DNA of 64,000 nucleotides, taken from Chryseobacterium sp. (GTDB lineage: Bacteria > Bacteroidota > Bacteroidia > Flavobacteriales > Weeksellaceae). The notes beneath the pieces were generated by a model that was not told the origin of the DNA, did no database searches, and saw only the letters and a program-made list of their open reading frames with translations. The position numbers and the translations under genes were made by a program. This document shows, in pieces, positions 17,803 through 26,926 of the stretch (the first letter of the stretch is position 1; each line of letters begins with the position of its first letter). The stretch lies in assembly GCF_019236175.1 (NCBI RefSeq), contig NZ_JAFAJM010000009.1, positions 248,001 through 312,000 on the forward strand, given 5' to 3'.

Positions 17803-18642
17803 TCAGGCATGATAAGCAATCGTCTTATAATACCTCATCAAAAAATCATAAATCACCATTTCAAACAACCGCTGATTGGAAATAAATATTCTGTTGATAT
17901 GCATATGAAAGATGCTTTGAAAAAAACGTTGCGGGGATAATTCCAAAGAATCACTAAGATTCAGCACAACATGTTGCAATGCTTCATTACATTCATTTAT
18001 ATTAGAGATAATGGCATTCCTTTCTTCTGAAAACTCTTCGGACCGGATAAAGTCCAAATACTTTATTTTAAATTCCCTGTATTTTTTGTCTAACTGGCTG
18101 TTAAGTCTTTTATCCGCATTAAATTCTCTTTTAAAAGCCTCATTGGAGTCTTTTGCCCAATTAAGTTTTTCCTGAACGGAAATATTGATTGTATTCAACA
18201 GTTCATCGAAATAAAAAAGGCTTACCATTATTTTTTCATCATCATTATAATCCAGGCAACGGAGGGTAAATTCGCTATGGATACAGAATAGTTTCTCAGC
18301 AGATTCCATCGTATGCTGTCCATATCTTTCCAGTTCTCTTTTATAAACATCAATGACGATATCGGCTATTTCACCGCTATTAATATAATCCTGTAAAACA
18401 GTATTGAGTTTATTGAGAATTTCGTTGTAATGACGACTATCAGTTATTCGAAATCTTAGCCTTAAATGGGATTTAGGATCATGATACCGAATAAAAAACC
18501 ATTGGGAAATAAAATGTTCTTTTTGAAAATAGGCAACCAGTGGCTGTATTCCTTCTTCCAAAATAGCATCAGCCGTTTTTATTCCGGTATAAATTTTTAA
18601 ATACAGCCACTCACTTCCCGGTACAAACTGTCTGTGTATCAT
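17803..18642 (-). CDS. LanB elimination-domain protein (thiopeptide-type biosynthesis domain)
   Basis: A 279-aa protein equal to the C-terminal (elimination) part of class I lanthipeptide dehydratases. Its hallmark is WFFIRYHDPKSHLRLRFRI (about residues 46-64), with the preceding WLYLKIYTGIKTADAIL. In full-length LanB enzymes this domain removes glutamate from glutamylated Ser/Thr to give dehydroalanine or dehydrobutyrine. Here it is a separate gene 27 bases after the glutamylation-domain gene, a split LanB as in the Bacteroidota lanthipeptides of the pinensin type. No LanC cyclase gene is nearby. Confidence 0.88.
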   Translation of the reverse strand: MIHRQFVPGSEWLYLKIYTGIKTADAILEEGIQPLVAYFQKEHFISQWFFIRYHDPKSHLRLRFRITDSRHYNEILNKLNTVLQDYINSGEIADIVIDVYKRELERYGQHTMESAEKLFCIHSEFTLRCLDYNDDEKIMVSLFYFDELLNTINISVQEKLNWAKDSNEAFKREFNADKRLNSQLDKKYREFKIKYLDFIRSEEFSEERNAIISNINECNEALQHVVLNLSDSLELSPQRFFQSIFHMHINRIFISNQRLFEMVIYDFLMRYYKTIAYHA

Positions 18643-18669
18643 GATTTTTTATCTGCTTTTTAAGTTATA

Positions 18670-20859
18670 TCATTTTCTGTATACCGGAAAAATAAATTCA
18701 CGTTTAAAATCATCATTCTCATCATATAAAAACTCTTCGATAATGACTATTGGCTCATGCCTTACTGCATCAAAAAACATTTTGGCAAGATCGTAATTTT
18801 CCAAATTAACAGTAAGTTTATTATCTGATTTTATCCATTGAATCCATTGCGGGATCTGTCTGAGATTTCTCCACTCCCGTAATGCTGAGAACAACTGTTC
18901 CCGATCTTTCAACAATAATGAAAATCGCTGCAGCTCGTCTTCCGTAATCTTCCAGGATGCTTTTGAAAAAATAATATTTTTATATTCTACTCTTGGTAAA
19001 AACTGATAAATATTCTTCAGATCACCCCAGTTAAAATAAACTCCGGATCTTCTGTTCTGAGAAGATAAATCACACAAGAAATGATAAACCGGTAAAGGGT
19101 TTGCCGAATAATTATGAGCATTCGTGAGATGAGGTCTGATCTCTTTGTTCAGTTTTTTGGAACGTAAAACTATTCTGTTATTTTTCAGAGAAATATACAA
19201 ATCATCAACAGATAATTGGGTTTCTTTTGGCAGAACAGATTGTGCCAGATAAGGAATTTCATGAGATCTTAATGTAGGTCTTCTGATTACATTTCCTATA
19301 CGCGCATCAGGGAGATGAATAATTTCGGCTAAGATATAATCAGGATTTAATACCTCTTCCTTTTCGGTTATTTTTTGGGTCAGTTTCCACACCTCTGATT
19401 TTTCAGAACAAAATCTTCCAAGCAGATTGGCGGCACTGCTACCTCCTCCTCCATTAAAGAATAGTTTCAATTCATTATTTTCAGAAATAATTTCGGTCAT
19501 AAAAGAAATGGTATCGGGAAGATCGTTCCAGTTTTCTTCAAAATCTCTTACATCATCATCTGAAAGTTCAATGGTATACCTCCCATACAATGAAGCTTCC
19601 TGAATTTTCAGATTTAAAATTTGCTGAAAAGGATCAAGCTCAATTTTTAAATTGGGTTTTTCCTGCGATAAAGGGATCACCAAATCATCCAGGTAAGAGT
19701 GTATTCCTTTCACAACAGCATCCTGTCTATACCCGATTCCTACTTCGGTGTCCATAGCATATGCCAAAGAGACCTCCTGTGTTTCAAATCTTTCATAAAA
19801 CACTTTTTTAAATTCTTCAAGATGAGAACCTTTTGGCCGTAATGCAATTTTATTCAGAAAACAGATTCCTTTTTTAAGTTCATTCTTCCAAAAAGAAGAC
19901 ATCTCCAGGACTTCACTTCCGAATAAATCAGTCTGAAAAAGATGATTAGGAATGTATTCAACATTAAAACTCCGGATCATGCTTTCTATTTCGGTATATT
20001 TTGCAATAGGATTTCCGACTGTCAGGTCAAGATCGGCCAGCTTTTCCAGTATCAGAGTCAGTGCATCGGCTTCTTTTTGAGCTCCTGCTTTCTGTAAAAC
20101 AGAGATGATCGTATGCTGAAAATCCTGTCCTGAAACCCTCGGCTCCAAGGCACTGACCAAAATCTGATTATCAATCAGTTCCTCGATGAATTCTGTTGCT
20201 TCATCCTGTGTTATTTCATCGTTGGTCAGCAGCGCTGCTGCCTGCTGTATTGTTTTACCCGGAATACAAAAATCCAGCACTTGTTTCAATTCTTCAGACA
20301 ACGGAGCAGAAGAGATGATATACTCTCTTTTTTCTTTGGTATATTCGTATTCTACATACCTCATTCTTTTCCCTACGTTATAAATACTGTTATTGGGGTA
20401 AAAGAGTAATTGATTCCTGATTTCAGGCATTTTCACAAAATGCTGGGTTAATCCTACCAAAAAGTGCATATCCAGCTGGGTATCTCTTATTTTTTTAAGA
20501 TCTGAGTGATACTTTATTTCTTTACCGGTCACGAATTTTCCCAGCCCGACCTCTGAAAAAAGGCCAAAAGGGGTACACCGGGTACTGGTACGGCTATAGT
20601 ATTTTAAAATTGTATTTTTCAGTTTTTGAAATTCCCTGGAAGCATCTTCCTTTCCTGATTGAAGCCACCGGATCATTTCATTGTAAACATAGGGAGATGC
20701 CAGATAAATAGCTTCCCGGAAAGCGGGATCATTGCAGACTTCTGTTAATGCTTCATGAGCAATCTCAGATTTCTCTGTTTTTTCCTGAAATTTTTTACGT
20801 GAAAATAAAGGAGTACGAAACACATACTCTTCAAAAAACTGATAAGGGAAATGAGACAT
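18670..20859 (-). CDS. LanB glutamylation-domain protein (lantibiotic dehydratase N-terminal part)
   Basis: A 729-aa protein equivalent to the N-terminal two thirds of LanB, the tRNA-Glu-dependent glutamylation domain acting on Ser/Thr of a precursor peptide. The hallmark YYSRTSTRCTPFGLFSEVG lies at residues 88-106. Later NVIRRPTLRSHEIPYLAQSV and HNYSANPLPVYHFLCDL are typical of the family. It stops before the elimination domain, which is encoded by the next gene. Its start codon sits at the stop of the S9 peptidase gene (sharing base 20859), which indicates translational coupling. Confidence 0.9.
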   Translation of the reverse strand: MSHFPYQFFEEYVFRTPLFSRKKFQEKTEKSEIAHEALTEVCNDPAFREAIYLASPYVYNEMIRWLQSGKEDASREFQKLKNTILKYYSRTSTRCTPFGLFSEVGLGKFVTGKEIKYHSDLKKIRDTQLDMHFLVGLTQHFVKMPEIRNQLLFYPNNSIYNVGKRMRYVEYEYTKEKREYIISSAPLSEELKQVLDFCIPGKTIQQAAALLTNDEITQDEATEFIEELIDNQILVSALEPRVSGQDFQHTIISVLQKAGAQKEADALTLILEKLADLDLTVGNPIAKYTEIESMIRSFNVEYIPNHLFQTDLFGSEVLEMSSFWKNELKKGICFLNKIALRPKGSHLEEFKKVFYERFETQEVSLAYAMDTEVGIGYRQDAVVKGIHSYLDDLVIPLSQEKPNLKIELDPFQQILNLKIQEASLYGRYTIELSDDDVRDFEENWNDLPDTISFMTEIISENNELKLFFNGGGGSSAANLLGRFCSEKSEVWKLTQKITEKEEVLNPDYILAEIIHLPDARIGNVIRRPTLRSHEIPYLAQSVLPKETQLSVDDLYISLKNNRIVLRSKKLNKEIRPHLTNAHNYSANPLPVYHFLCDLSSQNRRSGVYFNWGDLKNIYQFLPRVEYKNIIFSKASWKITEDELQRFSLLLKDREQLFSALREWRNLRQIPQWIQWIKSDNKLTVNLENYDLAKMFFDAVRHEPIVIIEEFLYDENDDFKREFIFPVYRK

Positions 20860-23027
20860 TAGTTTTTCATAATTTCTTTAGGCTGATAATCCGGATGCCC
20901 CAATTGCCAAAAAGCAAAAGCAAAAATATCACTCAGGCCTGAATATCGCTGAGCAACAGGGATATTATTTCCGTGTCCTCCTTCATAATCAATTTTTAAT
21001 AAGACCGGGGTTGTTGCCCCATTGTCCGCCATAAGTTTAGCAGCAAATTTCGCCGGCTGCCAAACAATAACCCTGTTATCATTGATTCCTCCTGTAATTA
21101 ACGTAGCCGGATATTTTTCACCTTTTTTAATATGCTGATAAGCATCCATTTCCAGTAAATTCTTAAATTCATCCGGATTTTTGGACGTTCCAAATTCTTT
21201 TATGTTGCCTTCTCCATTGGGTGTATTTTCAAATCTAAGCATATTGGTCATTCCTACTTCGACAATAGCGGCTTTAAAGAGGTCTGGTCTTTCGGTTATC
21301 GCCCGGCCTATTGTAATTCCGCCTGCACTGGAGCCCCAAATAGCTGTTTTATCTTTCGAGGTATAATTTTCTTTTATCAGATACTCTGTACAGTCAATCA
21401 AATCTTTCCAGGAATTAGATTTTGTTTCTTTATACCCACCCAAATGCCATTTTTTCCCTTTTTCACCTCCTCCTCTCACATGGGCAATGGCTACAATACC
21501 ACCCGCTTCTGCCCACAACAGATAGCTCTTGGCAAAAAAAGGACTGCTCGACATTCCGTAAGCTCCGTAAGCATCGATCAGGGTCGGGTGCGAACCATTT
21601 TTGTTAAGATTTTTATTATAAATTAAAGATAACGGGATCTCTTGCCCGTCTCTGGACTTCACACTAAGTTCTTCAACAATAATATCTTTAAATTCAGGAT
21701 ATTCGACAACCGGAGCCAGATTTTCAGGAATAAAAGTCTTAGAAGCGGCATTATATCTGAAACGCTGATCTTCATTCGTCCAGCCTGAACAGGTGACCCA
21801 TAGATCTGAAAATTTCATTCCTCTGGATTGCAGACTGACATTTCCGGAAACAAAAGGCAGAGCAATAGCAGTTTCTTTCCCGTTGCTCAATGAATAGAGT
21901 TTACCCTCCACTCCGTTTTTTGTAGTCGTGAAATAAATCCCGTCTTTATTGATGGTATATCCTTTAATGACTTCATCTTTTTTTTCAGGAACTAAAATCT
22001 GAGGATTTTTAAAATCAGGATGTTTTACACTGGTTTTACACAATTTATAATTGGGAGAATTATCTCCGGAAAGAAAATAAAGATCATCCCCCGATAATCT
22101 TAAATAATATACCTTATCTGCTTTATCATATAAAGGTTTCCAGTTTTTTTTACCTTTTACAAGATCTTCTTTACTGATGATAAATGTTTTCCGAAAATCT
22201 TCTGCATCCACCAGTATTCCGATATAGTACTTATCATCTGAGTTAAAAGTCAGAATAGCAGGAGCCACATCATTACTGATATCCAAACGGGGAGTAATGC
22301 TATTGGAAAAAACATTATTACGTTGATTAGGGTCCTCACCTATTTTATATAAAACAGATTGTGTATTTTTTCCAAACAAATGAGAAGTGATATCAACGAC
22401 AGGATAGTATATATAAAAAAATCCTGAATTATCCTCCAGCCATTTTATACCGCCCACAGAACCGGGAATAGTCTGGGTAATGACCTGCGGATATATAGAT
22501 CTTGTGGCTACTTCCATCACAAGAATTTCGGAAATTTCTTTCCCTTTTTCAGCTAAGGAAATGGCAAGTTTACGCCCGTCCCAACTGGGGCTTATCAGGG
22601 TAACCACATAATTGTGACCTGCATTATAGGGGTCATATAATAATTCTTCTTTTCCATCAAAACCGTTTCTACAGTATACTTTTGATGTTTTTTCATCCGC
22701 ATTTTTTTTTAAGTAAAAATATTTATTGTTGTCAGAAATTTTCAAATCCGATACAGAATAGCCCTGTCTTTTATCTAAATCCAGTCGTTTTTCAATATAA
22801 TAATTCCGGTTGGGGATTTTTGCCAATGTAGCATTAGTATAATCGCTCTGGGATTTCATCCAGCCCAGTACCTTAGAGTCCTGTAAATCTTCCAGGTTTC
22901 TGTAGCGGTCTGTAATCGACGTACCGAAATACTTATCTGTAACAGGCTCGGAAGGGGCTAAATTAGTATTCTGCGCTTTTATCGTACCAAAGAAAAAAAT
23001 AACAACAATAAATATTACATACCTCAT
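20859..23027 (-). CDS. Exported prolyl-oligopeptidase-family (S9) serine peptidase
   Basis: A 722-aa S9 peptidase with a signal peptide (RYVIFIVVIFFFGTIKAQ). It has an N-terminal seven-bladed propeller region and a C-terminal alpha/beta-hydrolase domain. The nucleophile is in AIWGSSAGGITIGRA, the aspartate probably in ITGGINDNRVIVW, and the histidine in DYEGGHGNN. The family cleaves short peptides after proline or in small loops. The precursor peptide gene overlaps its ATG (ATGA), and lanB-N follows at once. A role in removing the leader or trimming the modified peptide in the periplasm is therefore likely, though not proven. Confidence 0.9.
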   Translation of the reverse strand: MRYVIFIVVIFFFGTIKAQNTNLAPSEPVTDKYFGTSITDRYRNLEDLQDSKVLGWMKSQSDYTNATLAKIPNRNYYIEKRLDLDKRQGYSVSDLKISDNNKYFYLKKNADEKTSKVYCRNGFDGKEELLYDPYNAGHNYVVTLISPSWDGRKLAISLAEKGKEISEILVMEVATRSIYPQVITQTIPGSVGGIKWLEDNSGFFYIYYPVVDITSHLFGKNTQSVLYKIGEDPNQRNNVFSNSITPRLDISNDVAPAILTFNSDDKYYIGILVDAEDFRKTFIISKEDLVKGKKNWKPLYDKADKVYYLRLSGDDLYFLSGDNSPNYKLCKTSVKHPDFKNPQILVPEKKDEVIKGYTINKDGIYFTTTKNGVEGKLYSLSNGKETAIALPFVSGNVSLQSRGMKFSDLWVTCSGWTNEDQRFRYNAASKTFIPENLAPVVEYPEFKDIIVEELSVKSRDGQEIPLSLIYNKNLNKNGSHPTLIDAYGAYGMSSSPFFAKSYLLWAEAGGIVAIAHVRGGGEKGKKWHLGGYKETKSNSWKDLIDCTEYLIKENYTSKDKTAIWGSSAGGITIGRAITERPDLFKAAIVEVGMTNMLRFENTPNGEGNIKEFGTSKNPDEFKNLLEMDAYQHIKKGEKYPATLITGGINDNRVIVWQPAKFAAKLMADNGATTPVLLKIDYEGGHGNNIPVAQRYSGLSDIFAFAFWQLGHPDYQPKEIMKN

Positions 23028-23212
23028 ACAGTGGTTCTTTTACTCGTATCAAATCCGCTTTGGTTATTACTTCCGTCATCCGGATTCGTACATTCATTGA
23101 TCTGCTGCAAAGTTATGCCAACACCGCCAAATATTCTACTTGGATTTGTAATTTTAGCCATCTGCAATTTTTTCAGAGACAACTTTTTTTCACTTTGGTT
23201 TCTTTTTTTCAT
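23024..23212 (-). CDS. Candidate class I lanthipeptide precursor (GG leader)
   Basis: A 62-aa peptide. The N-terminus (KKLSLKKLQMAKI, residues 9-21) resembles the leader of Bacteroidota RiPP precursors, which contain a KLSL-type motif, and RIFGG (26-30) is a double-glycine cleavage site. The putative core (31-62) has one cysteine (C41) and eight Ser/Thr, ending in SKRTTV. At most one lanthionine ring is possible. Its stop overlaps the start of the S9 peptidase, and the two LanB halves follow in the same operon, which makes a precursor role very likely. The mature structure is unknown. Confidence 0.78.
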   Translation of the reverse strand: MKKRNQSEKKLSLKKLQMAKITNPSRIFGGVGITLQQINECTNPDDGSNNQSGFDTSKRTTV

Positions 23213-23373
23213 AATTAAATAATAATTTAAAAATTAAACATATTACAAATAAAACAATATTTTCTCAAACACTGGTGAATATAATTATAAATTTATAAAT
23301 TTATAGTGTCAAAAAAACAAGAAAACCACCTATTTCAAACACTTTAACAAACATTATTGTTAATAGTTAAACA

Positions 23374-23405
23374 TTGATTTTTTAAGCAAATAAATAATAC
23401 TTTTG
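23374..23405 (+). promoter_or_regulatory. Promoter of the TPR/AraC regulator
   Basis: TTG at 23374-23376 and TACTTTTG at 23398-23405 are separated by 21 bases, a good Bacteroidota -33/-7 pair. Transcription should begin near 23411, which makes the ATG at 23433 a better start than that at 23415. Confidence 0.65.
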
Positions 23406-23432
23406 TACCTATAAATGAATTTTAATACGCTC

Positions 23433-25199
23433 ATGAGAATAAAATTTTTCCTGTTATTTATTGGGTATAACTTGTTATATGCACAGGCAAGCATTGAAAC
23501 AAATCTTTTAAAAGAATATACTTACAAAGAACTCCAAGAAAAATTCTATGATTATAATTATGCAGGTAAACCTGATAAAGCAGAACAAATTGCGCGGTAT
23601 TATCTGACCAGAGCCAAAAAGGAAAAAAACTATTCACAAGTAGCAGAAGGCTATGCATTTATGTATATTAATGAAAATAAAGAAAATGCATTAAAATACA
23701 TAGACAGTATGGGTATTGTAGCCAAAAAGCTAAATGAAGACATCTATCCCACAAGAATTTACCTTTTAAGAGCTAATGTATTTTTAAAATTTAATAATCA
23801 GAAAGAAGCCCTTGATAATTATGTAGTGGGACTGGAATATGCCAAAAAAAATAATAATAAAAGACAAATAGCGCTGGCAGAAACCAATATTGCTTATTTA
23901 AATAATTTCGTCGGCAAGCATCAGGAAGCTGCCAAGGTATTAAGATTTTATATGAATAATGCAGACTATCTCAATGAGAATGAGATAGAAAAAATAAGAG
24001 TTAATCTTGCAGATACTTATATTGAAATCAATAAATTAGATTCGGCCAATATACTTATCAACAAAGGATTAGAAATGTTTAAAAATAAAGATCCTTACAG
24101 ATATCATCAATATCTGACTTTATCCGGATTTAATAATCTGAAACTCAACAAATACCACGATGCCGTTGAAAGCTTATCGCAATCTAAAAAATATTTCCTG
24201 AACTCCTCTGATGATGAAAGAAATAAAAACTACACCCTTTTTTATTTAGGGGAATCTTATGACAAATTACAGTTAAAAGAAAAAGCAGCCCAGTCTTTTA
24301 GGGAAATAGACTCTCTTCTTCACAAAAGCGATTATGTTTTTCCTGAGCTTAACAGAGTATATACCTATCTGATCAATTATTACAAAGAAAAAAACGATAA
24401 AGAAAAACAGCTCTTTTATATTGACAGATATTTAAAGATAGATCAGTCTTTAGATACCCAGTTCAGGTATGTTTCCAGGGAGCTTCCCAGACAGTATGAT
24501 ACCCCGAAACTATTAAAAGAGAAAGATTCTATTATCAACGAGCTTGAGAATAAAAAAGTTTATTTTATTCTTTCGCTTTGTATTTTATTATTGGTACTCT
24601 TCGTCCTCATATCTCTGTATTACAGGTCTAAAAAAGCTGAGAAGGAACATAGAAAAACAGCTCAGAAATTAATCCAGTCTCTGGAAGAACGCTACAGTGA
24701 AAAAGACAAAACTGAAGCACCGATATTCATTGTCAACCATTCTGCACCGGTAGAAATTACTGATATTCCTGAAATAACAGATTCAACGGAAACCGGTCTG
24801 CCGGAACAGGAAGAAAAAGTGACTAAAAATATTCCTGAGGATGTAAGACAGATCATTCTTAAAGGACTTGATAATTTTGAGAAAAAAGAAACCTTCCTGA
24901 AAAAAGGAGTCACATTATCTACTCTGGCTAAATCTGTCAATACCAACACGGCCTATTTATCAGAAGTCATTAATACCCATAAAGAAAAAAACTTCACCAA
25001 TTATATCAATGACCTGCGTATAGATTATGCACTGGAACGTTTAATACATGATAAGAAGTTCAGATCCTATAAATTACCTGCCATTGCAGATGATTTGGGA
25101 TATAATAACGTGCAGGCATTTTCTCTTGCCTTCAAAAAAAAGACAGGTACCACCCCTTCCATTTATATTAAGGAGATTGAAAATTCACTGGCTTCTTAA
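23433..25199 (+). CDS. Membrane-anchored TPR regulator with C-terminal AraC-type HTH
   Basis: A 588-aa protein from ATG 23433, chosen because MRIKFFLLFIGYNLLYAQ is a signal peptide and the promoter ends at 23405. Residues 20-350 are TPR-like helices in the periplasm, for example ALDNYVVGLEYAKKNN and YLGESYDKLQLKEKAAQSF. One membrane helix lies near 375-400 (VYFILSLCILLLVLFVLISL). The cytoplasmic C-terminus has an AraC HTH (TLAKSVNTNTAYLSEVIN, then AIADDLGYNNVQAFSLAFKK). Such proteins in Flavobacteria sense periplasmic signals and control nearby genes. It is divergent from the lanthipeptide operon (202-base intergenic region), so self- or product-sensing of that cluster is a reasonable inference. 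Confidence 0.88.
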   Translation: MRIKFFLLFIGYNLLYAQASIETNLLKEYTYKELQEKFYDYNYAGKPDKAEQIARYYLTRAKKEKNYSQVAEGYAFMYINENKENALKYIDSMGIVAKKLNEDIYPTRIYLLRANVFLKFNNQKEALDNYVVGLEYAKKNNNKRQIALAETNIAYLNNFVGKHQEAAKVLRFYMNNADYLNENEIEKIRVNLADTYIEINKLDSANILINKGLEMFKNKDPYRYHQYLTLSGFNNLKLNKYHDAVESLSQSKKYFLNSSDDERNKNYTLFYLGESYDKLQLKEKAAQSFREIDSLLHKSDYVFPELNRVYTYLINYYKEKNDKEKQLFYIDRYLKIDQSLDTQFRYVSRELPRQYDTPKLLKEKDSIINELENKKVYFILSLCILLLVLFVLISLYYRSKKAEKEHRKTAQKLIQSLEERYSEKDKTEAPIFIVNHSAPVEITDIPEITDSTETGLPEQEEKVTKNIPEDVRQIILKGLDNFEKKETFLKKGVTLSTLAKSVNTNTAYLSEVINTHKEKNFTNYINDLRIDYALERLIHDKKFRSYKLPAIADDLGYNNVQAFSLAFKKKTGTTPSIYIKEIENSLAS

Positions 25200-25248
25200 A
25201 CTTTCATTGTGTATTTAAGTTTCTAGAAAATATATTAAAAAATACTAT

Positions 25249-25300
25249 AAAAACCACTTACATGACGTAAGCGGTTGATTTTCTGTGGTCCCACCTGGGC
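25249..25300. repeat. Left direct repeat (displaced tRNA 3' end, attL-like)
   Basis: These 52 bases equal 37521-37572 except for A at 25256 (G at 37528). They include the tRNA 3' end TGGTCCCACCTGGGC and the adjoining hairpin. On the tRNA strand the changed base turns a pair in the hairpin into a G-U wobble, so the terminator fold is kept. Confidence 0.85.
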
Positions 25301-25615
25301 ACATTATAGCTTTAATAAAATTATGGGCCCATAGCTTAGAGCACCTTAAAGCTCATCAAATGAGAATCTTTTCAGAGATTGTCAGCTTTTGTATTTGCCT
25401 TAGTGAAAGACTTGTTTTACTTGTGAACTTCAATTTTCCAAAGGGAACTATCAAGTTATTCACAACCCAATACATGTAGAAAAAATTTGACCATTAATAG
25501 CCATTTCATTCTACACAATATTCCCGTAGTGAAGAATTATTATTTCTACTTTTAAATCTTAAAATTATTATATGCACCGGATGCCGGCGCATAAAAAACA
25601 CAAATGTTATTGAAT
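25301..25615. other. Spacer at the left end of the island
   Basis: About 300 bases without a convincing gene. A frame of about 65 codons on the plus strand (25285-25479) crosses the direct repeat and has no recognisable motif. A near-consensus TACTTTTA is seen shortly before the lipoprotein gene. Otherwise nothing is apparent. Confidence 0.45.
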
Positions 25616-26914
25616 ATGAAAAACCAATTTATGGCTATTATGGCCGGCACTTTGCTTTTGATATTTTCTACCCATTCCTGTAAACATGAAAGTCTGGAAA
25701 CAGAAATTACCGGAACTCAGCAAAATCCTATTGCATTTATTAAAAATGAATATCTGAAGGGAAAAGAGATGTTAGCTGGAAAGACCATAGAATGGGAAAA
25801 AGCAAGAGAATACAAATATGAAGAAAATATTGTTCTCATTACAGTCCCTATTAAAAATGAGAATTCCAATACTATTGAAGAGCTTTCTTTTAGAGTAGAT
25901 AAGAATATGGTATCAGGACACCTTTGGAAATTTCAGTCCAATGAAGCTTTTTCGCCTGAAGATTACAATCTTACGGCTCATAAAATCATGGAAAAAATGA
26001 CAGGTACTGTTTCTTATGCTTCTTTAGAAGGTTCTATCCGATATGAAAAGAAAATTGTAGGAGGAGCATTTATTGAGGAAGCGGCCAGAAATGGTTTCGG
26101 ACCTATGAGTTCTCCCTCATGTAAGCCCTGTCATGGAGAGATTGATAATGTGGATATCCCTCCTCCCGGTAAAGGCGTACATTTTGATCCTAATCCTGGA
26201 GTTCCGACCGTTCCTGTTCCCGGAACGATTACTCCTCCAAAACCCAATCAGCCGGATACCCCACAAAATACAGATCTATGTACAAAAGGGAAAAAAGTAC
26301 AAAATAGCGAACAGGTGAAACAAAAAGTAAAAGATTTAAAAGATCATGCAAAAAAGGGTAATGGAGAAAAAGGATTTAAAGTAAAGGCTGATGGCTCTAC
26401 TTCAGATATGATTGATGGAGGAAAGCATGAAGTCGACTTGGGAGACAAAATGGGATTTCAAGGAGGCTTCCATAATCATACTAGTTTAGGAATCTCCATG
26501 CTTTCTCCAGATGATATTGATATACTTTTAGGTTTTGCGCGGGCACAGGGAAATCAAGGAAATAATATTCAAAACGCTTTTATTGGAATGGTAGGGCCCG
26601 ATGGTACTCAATACATAGGATGGTTCAACGGTTCTTATCAAGATGCTATCACTAATTTTTCACAAGAGCAAATGGATGCTTTTGAAAATGATTATAGAGA
26701 TTTAGAAAATTTATTATCAAGCCAATCTCAATATTCTAATAATAATGGTGCAACCTTAAACAATAAAGGTTTAGAAAAATTATTTTCGGATATCCTAAAA
26801 AAGATTGGACTAAATGGTAAGATTGGACTTCAAAAAATTAATCCTGAAGATAAAATGAACAACATTAACTTTGATGATCAAGGAAGTTCAACAGATGTCC
26901 CATGTCCTAATTAA
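25616..26914 (+). CDS. Island lipoprotein with JAMM-like and CxxCH motifs
   Basis: A 432-aa lipoprotein from ATG 25616 (a frame start at 25604 adds four residues). The signal peptide ends in FSTHSC, with the lipidated cysteine at residue 22. In the middle lies SPSCKPCHGEI, a single CxxCH of the c-heme type, then a Pro-rich linker (PGVPTVPVPGTITPPKPNQP). The C-terminal domain has FHNHTSLGISMLSPDDIDIL, close to the H-x-H-x7-S-x2-D zinc motif of JAMM/MPN peptidases but with eight residues in the spacer. Catalysis is unproven. It is followed after 12 bases by a second lipoprotein gene. I do not recognise the whole protein as a named family. Confidence 0.72.
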   Translation: MKNQFMAIMAGTLLLIFSTHSCKHESLETEITGTQQNPIAFIKNEYLKGKEMLAGKTIEWEKAREYKYEENIVLITVPIKNENSNTIEELSFRVDKNMVSGHLWKFQSNEAFSPEDYNLTAHKIMEKMTGTVSYASLEGSIRYEKKIVGGAFIEEAARNGFGPMSSPSCKPCHGEIDNVDIPPPGKGVHFDPNPGVPTVPVPGTITPPKPNQPDTPQNTDLCTKGKKVQNSEQVKQKVKDLKDHAKKGNGEKGFKVKADGSTSDMIDGGKHEVDLGDKMGFQGGFHNHTSLGISMLSPDDIDILLGFARAQGNQGNNIQNAFIGMVGPDGTQYIGWFNGSYQDAITNFSQEQMDAFENDYRDLENLLSSQSQYSNNNGATLNNKGLEKLFSDILKKIGLNGKIGLQKINPEDKMNNINFDDQGSSTDVPCPN

Positions 26915-26926
26915 AAATTTATAATT

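Noticed and set aside
17604..17819. 71-codon minus-strand frame after LanB-C
   Set aside because: It overlaps the end of LanB-C, has no motif, signal or coding-like pattern, and looks like chance in AT-rich sequence.
25285..25479. 64-codon plus-strand frame across the left direct repeat
   Set aside because: It starts inside the displaced tRNA end and has no recognisable sequence; more likely non-coding att-flanking DNA.
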